Shown here piece by piece: positions 10,830-23,451 of a stretch of 64,000 nucleotides of DNA. The position numbers were made by a program, and so were the translations under genes. How positions within the stretch are numbered: position 1 is the first letter of the stretch; each line of letters starts with the position of its first letter. The stretch spans positions 1 to 64,000 of the forward strand of contig CAWUHX010000158.1 of assembly GCA_963922205.1 (NCBI GenBank), read 5' to 3'. The notes below the pieces were generated by a model, which was given only the letters and a program-made list of their open reading frames with translations, was not told where the DNA came from and made no database searches. Origin of the DNA: Romanomermis culicivorax. Taxonomy: Eukaryota > Nematoda > Enoplea > Mermithida > Mermithidae.

Positions 10830-12418
10830 GTCATACTTGAGACTTCGGTAACAATTGGTGGCTGATTAACCAATGTGAAAAGAGTTCTTGCAGGGTCGGA
10901 CTATTTTGAATCATATTTGGCATTGCGTCGTTGCAAATCTAAAATGCACTGTCTACAAAAAGTCGAAAATCGAGATTGGAATGAGATAAATCGCAGGTCG
11001 AAATGAGGATGAGAAATCGTAAAATCAAGAGACCAACCCAATTTGCCAAATCTTAGATTTGTCAAATGAGTTACAATCAGCAAGAACAAGGTAAAAGTCG
11101 GGCGATTTCGTGTATTGTGCATTGTCGCTGGGGCGTGACTAATGAATCAATGTAAAACAACAATAATTTTCACATGTTGCAGAGACACGACAACACTTAA
11201 CATATCGTTGTACGCAAATGATGGCTTCATGAATTTTTGTCTAGTGAGTTGTGAGTCAGAAACCATTTACACTAGAATTTATCTGCACTGTATTTAACAT
11301 TTGCTTCGGAAGAAATCCCTAAAGTCGACCTTTTTAGAAGAATAGTGATAATTTTCTCAGAAAAAAAGTATGTTAGCCATACGTGCACATGCATAGAAAT
11401 TCTGCTGGGTGTCAGCCAGTGCACGGGGGAGAGGGTTAACATTTTTTCTTTCTTGATTATCAAAAAGAAAGTTTTTTAACATCTAACTAGCAAATTCCTA
11501 CGTCTAAATTACTCAAATATGTGGAAATATTCGCTTGGTCTGCTATTTTAAAGGTTATAATATTACTCCTCTGGAATCTTGTGTTTATGATGTATGCGTA
11601 AAAAATTTTCGTTCTTATGACGTCTTCCTCCTCTTTTGTTCTCATTTCCCTCATCAGCTTCTTGAACAATGCTTGGGAGCAGATCTGCTGGGGGTCGGCA
11701 ATAAACTGCTGGAGTCAATCAAAACTTGCTGGGGTCCCGACCCTCAAAACCACCCATGTGCAAGTGTGATGCTAATCTGTCAAGTCTGCGAAGCAACACG
11801 GAAGATTTTCACAGCATGTACTCGTATGGAGGTGGTGCAAAATTAGGTCAGATATGACGAAGAAATCGATACATACGTTATTCAAATAATCTAAAAAACT
11901 GTAATTATTACATGGTTTCTCAGGACAAAGTCGTATTATTTTTGACATTTCAATTCATATTGTAGAGCCAGAAACGGCATCAGACAACGGTTTTAAGCTA
12001 TAAGAAAGCTGAGATGATTACACGAAGCACTTAAAGGCACAGGATGAACTGTCTTGGAGCGGGGTGTCTAACTGGCGACAGCAATGTCAATATTTTTGCA
12101 GATGTCTCGCTTATCGATGCAAAGTTCCACTCAGGAAATAAACATAAAAGTCTGAAAAATTTAAAATTTTGTATATGAGCAGAAGGCCTGTTTCCCGACG
12201 CTCGGACTTCCATTTAATTTACTTTTCGATCCATTCGTGTTATGGAATCAACTCTGTGATCAGAGTTAATTCTTTTATGGAATCAACTCTGGGAAAGTGA
12301 CACATGAAATCCCAATCAGTTTTTTTAGAAAAGGCTACAGCACAAAGTCTTCTTAGAACTAAATCGATTGCGTAAGATATGTTATGGTAGGCTGCTGGCC
12401 GCCAGAAGTGTTGATGTC
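10830..12418. other. intergenic
   Basis: No gene, RNA or repeat recognised. The short frames here show no family signature. Confidence 0.45.
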
Positions 12419-12682
12419 TCAACCATAGACACCCTGACTAGTATGTTCAGTGCCCATTCCAGAAGGATGATTGCAGGGCATATTTTCTTGGTAGATCAAA
12501 AGCTGCTTATTTCTGGGTTCTGCAGGAGGCAATGGTTCAATGCCACATTCTGCCTCCTCTTGTTTTTTCCTTTATATTTGTTGTCTTCTGGCTTCTTCTG
12601 CTTCTCTGTCAGCCACTAAGACTATGGCTTGCAATAAGTCGAGTTGATCAGGAGTTGCCTGCTGCATTAGAGCCAGCATCAT
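12419..12682 (-). pseudogene. coding-like remnant with internal stop
   Basis: Read on the minus strand from an ATG pair at 12682, an 88-codon frame is interrupted by a single TAA about 35 codons in and ends at a TGA at 12419. The first part is rich in Gln, Leu, Asp, Glu and Ala (MMLALMQQATPDQLDLLQAI, then an acidic/basic helix). The second is Pro/Asn/Gly-rich. The composition looks protein-like, unlike neighbouring frames, and could be a decayed Gag-like or host coiled-coil segment. No family is recognised. Confidence 0.35.
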
Positions 12683-15424
12683 ATCTTTAGTGTAGCTTAT
12701 TGGTGTCTATTCTGATCTCAAAAATTGTTTTCTCAGTCACAGTGAGAAGTTAGAAAAAGCTAACAAACGTCTTCGTATATTTTGTTGATCAGTATATCAT
12801 CTCCTTCTGGTCATCTCTTATGAGGATTATTGTTATATTTGAAAATAAATAAGCCGTTAAGGATCCCTCGAACTGTTACTTGTTTTCGTCTGTGGATCGG
12901 AAGAGAACTGAGAGTTAGCAGGAGAGATAGCCAGGGATCGACCCTAATGCATGGGCTTTCTACCACCCAATGCTTATACAAGTAGACTAAAAAGAGAACA
13001 ACTTTCATCCAGGAAAAGACAACTCAAATTGATAAGTAGTCATACAGGCCCGCACAGGGGGTACACAATAGATACCCCTGTACAAAACACATATATCAAA
13101 GTTTAGCGCCTTGACCGTGTAGTTCGATACAGCAGGTGTAGAAAGTATGGTCCACAATCAGAGCCATTCTTAAAGTTTTAACGGCCTGGGACGAACTCAG
13201 GTCTAGCGGCCCTCATTTTTTCCAATAATTAGTGTACATTTTTTTACATAATTGATGATGCGATACTTTGAATACTTTCGAATATCTGAAAGCAACACAA
13301 AATTCCATTATTGCATGATTTTATTCACTAAAAATTGTGCTTCTATGAACCGGTTGAATGACTACAACAGGTCCTCCAACTCTGTGAATGCTCATCCATG
13401 ATGAACCACATTACACAATATATAACTTATATGTAATGAAACGTCTGCATATAAGACCTTAATGAAACGCCCAGCACTAACTGTAGATCGGTTTTTCCAA
13501 ATGAAATTTCAAAGTTCCGCAGGTCTTTTTTCCATAATTTTCCATTTTTTTCGGAGCAGAATTTAAATTGCACAATGGTAAAAATGCGTGTACCATACAG
13601 AGACCTGATCAATGTGCTGATATTTTCAACCGCCGCTAGCAAACTAGAAAACCAAAAACATCTATCAGACATCAACTATTTTTGATAAATTTGATTGAAA
13701 CAACAGAAATCAAATCTGTTTTGGACTAAAAAAACAAATAAAATTCAGAATTAGGCAACCACCATAAAAAAGAGATTGTTTGACCAGCAAGAACTTTTGC
13801 CATTGTCCAGCTGTAAAAATTATAACATTATAAAGCATACATGAGCAAAAATCCTATGAAATTGATTTTAAAATATGTCCTTAACATTTTCTCAGATTCT
13901 ACAATGCGTGAGCTCAATATTTTTTCCCAAGATAAATTTTCGTCAGTATTTGGCAATTTAATTTCAGCTGCCACATGCTTTTGTTTCAGTAGCTGTCTAT
14001 TTTTCTTTGAATTCCGTTTCAACAGTTTGATGGCTTCTTTGTGTCAAAAGTGTGTGTTTTTTGCCACTTTTGGTACAAAGAAGAGCAGAGTGGAAAAAAT
14101 AGATGCTTTACACAATTGTGGAATTTGTGTGTTCGGATGCACATTCCGTAACTGCGTAGACTGTGAAGCTTAAAATTTTTTTCTCAAATAGGAAAGATTT
14201 TTTGAAAACATGTTTCTGCTCAAAAAAGCTTATATAGCTACTGTTTGAGTAATCTAATACATAGTGTAATCGGAATCTAGTGGTTAAATGATCATCAGAA
14301 TTTCAACTAACTTTTTCATTACCTAATAGTTGACAAAATAGGAAAATATTTTTCAGAGCGTGCCATAAATTTACTGGATTATTGTTATCCAAGAGAGAAT
14401 GCTATTCTGAAACTAAATACCTTTGAAAAAAGAGAGTCCTAAATTATAATGTCTTTTTATATAAAATATCTTTTTGAAAAACTGATTTGAAGTTGGAAGA
14501 CTTCTACGGCATCATGCAGTCGACCACCAGATCAGGAAACAACTTGAAACTAAAAGTGATACCGAAAAATTCTCTTTTATAAGCAGAACAGTCGACATTT
14601 GGAACAAAAACTCTTTTAGTTTTCGTCAGTAATAATCGATTATTTAAACCTTTAGCAAAAAATTGTTTTCGAACAAATATAAATTCACTAGCCCTTTTGA
14701 CCATTACAGCAAAATATGAAATTCTGATATGAAATTTCATTTTTATACCGCCCACTATTGGTTTTTTCATTTATTTTTGTAATGTTCTCTGTTACCTTTT
14801 GTAATGCATCTACAATTATATTTTTTTCTTATTTTTGAATACATTTTGTTCGATACACTGTAACTAACATAGAAAATTTTCAAAACCAAGGACAATTAGA
14901 ATTTTCTGAAATTCGTTTCAATTTAATCACGTTCAAAGAAATTGTCATACAAAGCATCTCTCACAGGAGTATTATGTTTTGCCTGTTCTTCCAACATAAT
15001 ATCAGCAGAAAAGTTAAAACCTAATTACTCTTCAAAAAACGTTTAATATTAATTAGAGATGAAATAGAATTACGGCTGCACTAAAAATGTTAATCGAGTA
15101 ATAATTCTAGACTTCCTATGAACACTTTAGCCAACGCCAGATAAATAATGCTACTAGTGTCTAAAACAGAATAACAATCCAAATCAAAATTCCCTGACTT
15201 TTCCAGGTTTTCCGGGCTGGTGGACACTATCCTAAGGGCAAAGGAACTTAACAAACTGGCACCAAAATTATGTTTGTGGGAATTTTGTATTGTTTGCATA
15301 CAAAAACAGAAAATTTTGTTGATGGCCTATAAAAAAGACATTCTTCATGAATACGCTAAATGATTTTTAGCAGCCCTACATTTTTAACGGCCCTGGGCGG
15401 GCGCTCAGTTGCCCCCCCCAAAAA
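12683..15424. other. intergenic
   Basis: No gene is supported. It contains one copy of a dispersed ~75-bp repeat at 13088-13162. The remainder is AT-rich with short, unconvincing frames. Confidence 0.45.
13088..13162 (+). repeat. dispersed repeat (GATACAG..GGTGTAGAAAGTAT)
   Basis: Matches 61567-61641 in direct orientation: CATATAYATCAA, TTTA.CGCCTT, GTGT and GTGTAGAAAGTAT are shared. The class is unknown. Confidence 0.65.
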
Positions 15425-15570
15425 AACGGCCCTGTCCACAATGTAATATGATCCAAATTTCCTTAAACATGCAGGGTCAATATGGGTGGGTTTAGAAAGT
15501 ATGCCCAAAGCTTTAAAATGTAAAATTTGGCTTCCATGTAGAGAGTACACACGAAGCTTTAATGGGTAGA
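15425..15570 (-). repeat. dispersed repeat, copy 2
   Basis: Reverse-complement match to 5503-5635 (AATGTAATATGATCCAAATT on the plus strand here). Confidence 0.75.
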
Positions 15571-15666
15571 AATCGACCTCAATGTAGAAAGTACGCCTCA
15601 GCTGACTCAGACATTAAAATTGGTGGCATAATATTTCCCAAAAAATTTTAATGTGTCTCTTAAAGT

Positions 15667-16601
15667 GGTAAGTTTGTTGGCAGATTAAAAGCCGATTATA
15701 GTAATCAGGGATTAAACGTCGCTTATGATCCAGGATTAAATTTTTTTTGTAAGTTCGTCAGCCAATTAAACGTTGATTAATTTAATCCCAGATTGAACCA
15801 ATCCGTAAGTTCCTCAGCCAATTAAAGCTCGATTATCATAATCAGTGATTAAAATTATCCAAGTTTTCAATCCCGCCCCACCCCAGGTTTAAAAGGCTTC
15901 TGTTTTAGCGATTGCATAGTCTGTTTAGTAGTTGAAAAATAAATTCTGTTGATTTTTTGGACGATCTAAACGAGAATGAAGCAGAAAATAAAGTACAAAT
16001 TCGTCATCCCCTGGATAGATGGAATCCGATGGAAGCATATCTGAATGAGAGATTTTGGTCGCGATTTAAACAATGTAAGGACAGTGCAAGAAAACTAATT
16101 GGATAAAAAAATTAATAAAAATAAAAAAACAAAAAAGTTTATTTAAGAAGTAAGTTTTTTAAACACCAATTCTATAAAATTTTTTTAATAAGAAAATTGA
16201 AATCCTATGGTAAATGATTTTATTTTCTTCAAAATGTTTCAATTTTTCAGAATCAAAATTGGTGGTTTTCTATAGATACGTGGATTTTGAAGTGAATATA
16301 AAAAAAAATTGATAAGGATAAACTGATGACAAAAGGTGACGTACTGAAGGAAAAGCTGTACACCTACATGATAGACTGTTACACTTTGTACAGTTTTCAA
16401 TCATCAACTATACTTTTTTTAAATCCTGGATTATATGTTTATAATCAGCAATTTACTTTTAATCAGTGATTACATAATTGTCCTTTAATCAGCTGATGAA
16501 CTTACTGATTATTTTAATTGACCATTAAATTTTAATCCATGATTACATAATCGGGGATTAATCATAATCCTGGATTATTTAAATCGGCCAACAAGCTTAC
16601 C
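15667..16601 (+). mobile_element. TIR element, PIF/Harbinger-like, non-autonomous
   Basis: The left end GGTAAGTTTGTTGGCAGATT and the right end, whose reverse complement is GGTAAGCTTGTTGGCCGATT, form terminal inverted repeats. Sub-terminal regions on both sides are crowded with AATCNNNGATTA motifs in both orientations. The interior has a TATA-like TTTAAAAGG near 15888 and an exon-like open stretch at 15936-16074. No clear target duplication is visible and no catalytic domain is present. Confidence 0.6.
15936..16074 (+). pseudogene. first-exon remnant of a Harbinger-like transposase
   Basis: An open stretch of 46 codons containing DFLDDLNENEA and, further on, RWNPMEAYLNERFWSRFKQ ends at a donor-like GTAAGG. 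PIF/Harbinger transposases commonly have an N-terminal segment of this kind (Asn-Pro, acidic residues, then F-x-x-RF/Y) ahead of the DDE domain. The DDE domain is absent between here and the right terminus. The family assignment rests on the motif alone. Confidence 0.4.
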
Positions 16602-17094
16602 GCCCCTAGAATCCAATGATTTAATGGTTTTACTCATTTTTTTACAAAAGTTTTACAAAAAATATTCAGCATGCGTTTTCCAATGATTGCCTATGCTCAA
16701 GAATTGTTTTTCACTGCTACAAGACACGACTCTGAAACCTAATAGTTTTACTCGTTTTTATACAATTTTTGCTCAACTGAAGTTTTTTCAAGGACTATTC
16801 AGGAAAAATGGACCATCCAACAAAGAATAAAACTATCAACATGAATCATTGTACACTATATGGTCAACAGCTGAAGCTTCTGACAGTATTGAATTACTAG
16901 ACAGTGGCAATTTTTTAAAAACGTTGTTGACTGTCTATATAGTCAACAGCTGACATACCTGACAGTATCATATTACCAGACAGTACCATATTACTAATTT
17001 TTAAAAATTAAGGCACTAAACGACTTCTTGTACTGGTGGAGTGTTCAAGACTTATTCAATAAAAATTTATGTTACTGAATTTCCGAGAACAGAT

Positions 17095-17680
17095 AAAACA
17101 TGTAAAGGCTAATTTTTAGCTACAGTTTATTATTTGAATTGCTTTTCACAAAGTTTTTGATTTTGTTTCTCTAATCTTTCCAAATATATTTTGCAAGCAG
17201 AATCAGATTTATTGAAAAAATTGCTGGCTGTTTTTCTCATAAGTGTCCTCATCTATCTAAGCATAAAAATATTTTTCATTACATGAGAACTTTAAACAAA
17301 AGTGAAAAAAACAAAAAATTGGAGCAGAATGTATGGACAAAGACTATAAACAAAAACTGAGGATAAATTTGGACTAAAAGATGAGAATTTGAATAGTTTA
17401 GTACAGAGTAACTTATGAAAAATTGGAAACATCGATGACTACAGAGCAACTGAAAATACATTGCCAGGCAAAATATTCAAGCGGGATAGATAGTTTATGG
17501 GCAGAGCATTAGATCTAAAAACTCAAATACAAAGTGGCATGTGAAAATCGAAGATATAATAATTTGAATTCACAAAAAAGTAGAAATTTTCATGATATAA
17601 TCATTCTAAATTTTACAGTGAAGGCATGTTTTTCTGAAAAACTTAAAATGGTGACAATAAATTATTTAAATTAAACAAAA
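17095..17680 (+). repeat. long inverted repeat, left arm
   Basis: Pairs with 19090-19660 in reverse orientation at roughly 85-90% identity by eye. Shared stretches include TCTCTAATCTTTCCAAATAT and ATAAGTGTCCT. Confidence 0.85.
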
Positions 17681-17819
17681 TTTTGCAACTTCATAGTATT
17701 ATCATTGTTATTTGTAATTATTTTGATGAAATTGTACATTAAATTCGAAAAGTAGGGCACAAATCGAAAGTTTCAAGTATCAAGCATGAGTATCAAGATT
17801 TGAATTCGAAATTTCTAAA

Positions 17820-18500
17820 TTCCCTCCAGAAGAACATTCTCATCTGAACAATGATCATTTGTTCAACTTTGTATTGCTATACTATTTTATAGTACAACAA
17901 CCCTAAACAAGTAAATACAAAGTCATGGCTTAAGTCTTTTGTATTCAAACTTTCAACTCCCTCTCTAGAAGTACATTCTTATCAAAACAATGATCAGATG
18001 GTCGACTTTGTAATGGTATACCGATTAACAGTATGACAACCCTAAAAAAGTTTATACAAATTCATTGCTTGAGTCTTTAAATTCTTATTTGCAAGTTTTC
18101 CTGCAAAAGTACATTCTATCGAAACAATGATTATATGCTCAACTTTGTAATGGTATACCAATTTATAGTATGGCAACCCTAAACAGGTGAATAAAAACTT
18201 ATGGCTTGAGTCTTTGAATCCGAATTTGCATTTTCCTGTCCAGGAGTACATTCTTATCAAAACAATGGTCAGATGTTCGACTTTGTAATGGTATACCAAT
18301 TTACAATATGACAACTCTAAACAAGTAAATAAAAAGTTATGACTTTAGTATCAAACTTTGAATTGAAATTCGCTGAATTCCCTCCATAAGTACATTCTTA
18401 TCATAAGAATGCTCATATATTTAACTTTGTAATGGTATTCCATTGTAGAGTATGACAACCCTAAACAAGTAAAGATAAAGTTATGGCAAAGTTATGGAAT
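17820..18500 (+). repeat. ~140-bp tandem repeat, five copies
   Basis: Each unit contains GTACATTCTTATC, AACAATGATCA, CTTTGTAATGGTATACC and ACAACCCTAAACAAGT. Unit starts near 17832, 17972, 18111, 18248 and 18392 give a period of 137-144 bp. The array lies inside the inverted repeat 17095-19660. Confidence 0.88.
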
Positions 18501-19089
18501 ATGGCAATCAAATAGTATTTTACAGTAGTTACAATTATGCATTTATAAATTATGTCAGCCAGAAAAAAGACTATATGTCTAAATGTTTATTCTGCAGTTT
18601 TTGACATCAGCTGTCACAATACTGTTCAAATCAGTGTCATGCTACCAAAATTTCCATCGCCTACCCTGATAGTTCTTTTTCAGAGAGAATGTACATTATA
18701 ACTAGCTGAGGCTACAAACAGCAAAAATTCGATATCATCACTACCAACTATGTGTACGGAGCATATAGCTATACTGTATCACCTTTAGAAGCTAGAAGCA
18801 ACGAAAAATTCAATACCTACTCTATTAAACATGTACACAGGGCTTATAGGTATACTGTAGCATCTTCAGTCAGCATTGAAGCAAAAATTCAGCAAGAATT
18901 TATTCGTGGGAATAAACTAAAATTGCAAGTGAAAGTAGTATGAACAGGCGAAAAATTGTAGTAGAAGGGTATGGCGAAAATTTGATATTAACAACGCAAA
19001 GTATGCATAGAAATTACCTTAATAGTTTGGTGAAAATTCTACAGTAACGCCACCAGGTCTGCATAGAGCTTATAGATATACTCATTTGA

Positions 19090-19660
19090 ATAACTTACTA
19101 TAACCATTTTAAATTTTTTAGAAAAATATGCCTTCACCATAGAATTTGGAATGATTATACCATAAAAATGTCTGCTTTTTTAAGAATGTATATCATTATA
19201 TCTTCGATTTTTACATGCCACTTTAAATTTGAGTTTTCAAATCTAGTGCTTTGTCCATAAACTATCCATTCCACTTCAACATTTTGCCTGGCTATATATT
19301 TTTAGTTATTTTGTAATGATTGATGTTTCCAATTTTTTAAACGTTACTCTGTACTAAACTATTCAAAATCTCATCCTTTGATTATCCTCAGTTTTTGTTT
19401 ATAGTCTTTGTATATCCATTCTGCTCCGATTTTTCACACTGTTTTCACTTTTGTTTGAATTTCTCCTGTAATGGAAATATTTTTATGCTCCGATAAATGA
19501 GGACACTTATGAAAAAAATGGCCAGCAACTTTTTCGATAAATCTGGTTCTATCTGCACAATATATTTGGAAAGATTAGAGAAACGAAATCAAAAACTTTG
19601 TAAAAAAGCAATTCAAATAATATACTGTAGCTAAAAATTAGCCTTTAATTGTTTCAGCTG
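19090..19660 (-). repeat. long inverted repeat, right arm
   Basis: Reverse complement of 17095-17680. Together with the tandem array in the spacer it defines a ~2.6-kb foldback-type structure with no coding content. Confidence 0.85.
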
Positions 19661-19885
19661 TTCTCATAAATTTGGTGAATTGTACATAAATTTTTATCGA
19701 ATAAGTTTTGAATAAAGTCATAACCGAAGGATGCAGATCTATATGCTTTGCACTATTTGATGAAGCGAAATTCAGTTGGCGTTTTCTTAGAGTACAGAGA
19801 AATGTAGCTTTCTTACAGCTTAGTGCCTTACTCCAATGTTGTCTGAGAGAATAGCCCGACAACTTCCCTGAACAAAAATGTGCAT
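19640..19885 (+). repeat. direct duplication, copy 1
   Basis: About 245 bp repeated at 20012-20258 with few differences (AGCCTTTAATTGTTTCAGCT to GACAACTTCCCTGAAC). A ~110-bp A/T homopolymer-rich spacer separates the copies. Confidence 0.9.
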
Positions 19886-20011
19886 TTAATTGTTTTTTTG
19901 TTTAAAAAATTATTTAAAAAAAATTTTTTTAAATTATTTAAAAAAAAATTATTTGTTTAAAAAACAAAAAAAAATTAAAAATGTGCTTTAATTGTTTTTT
20001 CGTTCAAAAAA

Positions 20012-20258
20012 TTAGCCTTTAATTGTTTCAGCTGTTCTCATAAATTTGGTGAATTGTACATAAATTTTTATCGAATAAGTCTTGAATAAAGTCATAACCG
20101 AAGGATGCAGATCTGTATGCTTTGCACTATTTGATGAAACGAAATTCAGTTGGTGTTTTTTAGAATACATAGAAAAATAGCTTTCTTACAGCTTAGTGCC
20201 TTACTCCAATGTTGTCTGAGAGAATAGCCCGACAACTTCCCTGAACAAAAATGTGAAC
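20012..20258 (+). repeat. direct duplication, copy 2
   Basis: Second copy of 19640-19885. Confidence 0.9.
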
Positions 20259-20259
20259 A

Positions 20260-21429
20260 TTTTGGTTCCCAACTCAACTTTCTCAGTTGTATGTGTTCAC
20301 TTGAATAACTCACAACCTTTCAATGTTAGTTGGAGACATTTTATTTATAACTGATTCAATGCAATTTGTTAAGTTAGAAATTCATTAATGAAATTTTTTC
20401 ATGCCCAATCAAGGAGTCATTCATACAGTTCGGTATTGTCCTGCATTTTATTCACCAAAATTTCTGAAAGCTTCCAGCTGTCGAGATGGGACTTATGTAA
20501 GAAATAAAGAGAATGATACAACCTAATCATCTACTCCACTAAATCACCTAATCAGGCCGAAACCTTAGGTAGAAACAGTGTGCAATAGTTTGGTCGATCC
20601 CAATCTCAACAAATGACCAACCGTGTTCATTCTACTGAACTGCAGATGATCTGATAACTCTCTGAGCTCAGATAACTTCCTATCAATAAGTAATAACGAG
20701 AAGTCGGGCTGAGAATTGAGTTGTAAATGTAGACTGACATGCAAGGTGGCACTCCAGAAATCGGGGTCCTAACCTGCATTTCCTACATTGTGGGAATAAA
20801 AATAAATGTCCAAACCAACGACGTTGTATTTGGGCAAAAAGGCCTCCACAAATATAAAATCAATAAATATAAAAATATGGCCAGTCCAGGCCGGCCTTTC
20901 ATGGGCGTCATCTATGCAAATCGGCGTCGACATGATTTGCATCGACTTTGCCCAGGTTGCACAACCTTGAAATAGACTATGTCCATCCCCGACACAGCAA
21001 CCCATGCCGCTAATATAATTGAGATAAGTTGTGCAACTCAGCCAGTCCGGTTTTTAAAGTGTGAAACTTCTATGATGGTAATTATACTAGCAGATCGTAC
21101 AACTTGAGTTTTTAAATTTTATATTTTAAAATTAAAATTAACTAAATTTTGAATTTTGAAATAAAAAAAATTGGATATTAAATTTGAAAAATTTAAAAAT
21201 GTTTAAAATTTTTAAATTGCATCATTTTGGATCAACATAACTGGAAATGCGAGGTTTATGATGCAGTAGACTATCTTGCATAACATTCTAAGAGCGCAGT
21301 TGAAAGTCGAGTCAGTAATCATGCTTCTAATGTATGTCATCTTCTACTTTAAATTGTCAGTCAGATTAATCAGTTTAATTCATTCAACATTTGTATTGAT
21401 AGACTTTTTATTTAGCACTTGACATTTAG
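20260..21429. other. intergenic
   Basis: No supported gene. Short frames near 20740-21000 are open on both strands but show no domain. Confidence 0.45.
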
Positions 21430-21546
21430 GCGCGACTTCACCCACCATCGATTGCAAGATTGCTACTAATGGATATGCAGTTTTCAATTTATGGAACAAC
21501 GGATCTCTGGTGAAGTGTAATGGTACACAGCCCTTAAGCTTTGCAG
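21430..21546 (+). CDS. candidate isolated exon, extracellular-type protein
   Basis: After an acceptor-like ACATTTAG, 39 codons are open in one frame. They hold two cysteines and two N-glycosylation sequons (NNGS and CNGT), and end at the donor-like GCAG|GTTAGT. The other two frames are closed. Codon content and the glycosylation sites suggest a secreted or membrane protein. No partner exon was found with confidence: the next 900 bp is unassigned, and then LTR element 1 begins. The family is not recognised. Confidence 0.35.
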
Positions 21547-22472
21547 GTTAGTTGAATGCGTTTGGTTCATATACTTGTGGCAAGCTTCACCAATGTATTA
21601 TGATTGAAGAATTCGTCCTGAATAAATGTCCAGAAAACTATTTATTAGAAGTTATTGGCAGTTCAGAGCAACAATCTATTTTGAAATATCTGCCATCTTT
21701 TGTCGGTATCACTCAAAATGCAAGCTCAAAAACTAAAAAATTAACGTCCCCCCGCTATTGGCTTCATCAGCAATCTAGTGATGTGAAGATTATGCCTTTT
21801 ATAAACCGCTATTTTCCATAACCCGTGAACACTCTGACTTTTCTAGTTTTTGATATTAAGATTGATCATTGAATTTTACAAATGCAAAGAGCGAATATTC
21901 CGACATTTTTCATTTTGCGTTTATCTTGCTTATTTGGTTTGAGAATATGATTTGACTGATAACCATCATCTATGTTCTTAGAATTTTATTGTTCTGCAAA
22001 TAGAACTGAACTTGCACAGAAAAAAGTCAAAATCACTTCAGATATTCAATATACTCGGAAACGGTTGAAGAATGCTGACTAAAAAACTCGACTCTAAAAA
22101 TATACATGTTGATCAAGTGCATTAATGCCTAATCAATTCGGAGACATGAGTGAATATTGCTGTCTGAAACATTTACATCATGCTTTTGCTGAGGCACTTT
22201 TTGATCAACAACTCTTAGAGGGTTAGTTCCGAATAAGCAAGCTTACAAACATCGAGTCAGCATCACATGTATAATTTAGTTGTAGGAAATAAAAATATGA
22301 AATAAAACCTGTTTCCAGTCTTCATTATTACACCACCAGGCAAAATTGACCTCAAAAATTCGGCAGCACAACGAAAACTTTGATCTTTCTTAATAATTGG
22401 CATTCATGCAATAAGTATCGTTCATGAATTTTTCAGAATGTGAAGTGGTGGAGATGCATTTGCTTTTGACCT
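21547..22472. other. intergenic or intronic
   Basis: An 89-codon frame at 21552-21821 contains a few cysteines but no recognisable domain. Otherwise there is nothing that I can assign. Confidence 0.4.
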
Positions 22473-23334
22473 TGTAACGTACCTGCTAAAGCAGTACTGT
22501 AAATATGTAGCATACTGTATGTAATAGACATTTATTAGATATTATTTTATTTTCACATTTTATCGTCTCAAGGATGTCTGGGATTCACACCCAAACATCC
22601 CTACAAAATTACGTGAAGTACTTTATTTTGATCCGTTCACACCCCGGTAGCCCAATTAAGATGCCCTAATTAATTTGCACAAACGGCAGCTGTTCCCCTA
22701 GAACCTACACTAAACTACACATTCCACAGCTACCGTAATCCCCCGTAAAAATCGTAAACAACACCTGCACACAGTAAAATACGTAGAAGCCCCGCCGTAC
22801 AGTAGTCTCAAGTGTAACAGTAGCGGCGGCCCCACAAAACATGTGTATACAGAGAAACCGATACAGGAAGCATGCACAGAAGCACAGAGGTGTGGCCAAG
22901 CCCACCGTAGAAAGCAAGTGAAGCACAGAAAGCATACGGTACCAGAAAAGCGTTAGAGAGGTGTAACTAAGAAAGCATAAAAAGCGTAGCCGGAAACGAC
23001 GATTGGCGGAAGAAGATGGACAGAAGCTCGACCTCCCGCAGCGCCCAGGGAGTGGCCAGAATCGCCGTATAAAAGAAGAAGCAAAGTGTGATTTTGATCA
23101 TTCTGATTCTTGTTCTTGTATCGTTTTTATTTTGACCCCGCGCCCGCATTTGCAAGCAACCGTCTTCGAAAGCAATTAAACCGTGTCGTGTATTTTGTTA
23201 TTTGCAAGCAACCGCGCCGCCCCCGTTTTATTTTGTCGACGTTCAAGCGACCGTCGATTGCCTGTTGTTGTGTTGTAACCGTTCGCCCTCGCCCCGTCCC
23301 GTTATTTGCCCCGCCGTATCGACCGATTGGTTAA
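22473..23334 (+). repeat. 5' LTR of element 1
   Basis: Begins TGTAACGTACCTGC and ends GACCGATTGGTTAA. Compared with the 3' LTR I find three substitutions (around 22970, 22989 and 23087). Confidence 0.95.
23068..23074 (+). promoter_or_regulatory. TATA box in 5' LTR
   Basis: TATAAAA about 595 bp into the LTR, in a GC-richer stretch. This is a plausible core promoter marking the U3/R side, and the same motif lies at 29496-29502 in the 3' LTR. Confidence 0.6.
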
Positions 23335-23451
23335 ATCGAGCAGAGCGAAAAAACACAGTACCCCGCCGCCTCCACTAAAACACTACATTGGCCATTGTAT
23401 TGTATATTTTTATGTATAATAATCCCCACATCGTGTAGTGCCCAATTTCAG

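Noticed and set aside
12925..12990. possible minus-strand tRNA (GGGTCGATCCC B-box-like)
   Set aside because: A and B box-like motifs are present, but the anticodon and acceptor stems do not pair well enough.
22705..23334. small ORFs in the LTRs of element 1 (repeated at 29133-29762)
   Set aside because: Identical in both LTRs, with no domain; by-products of promoter and leader sequence.
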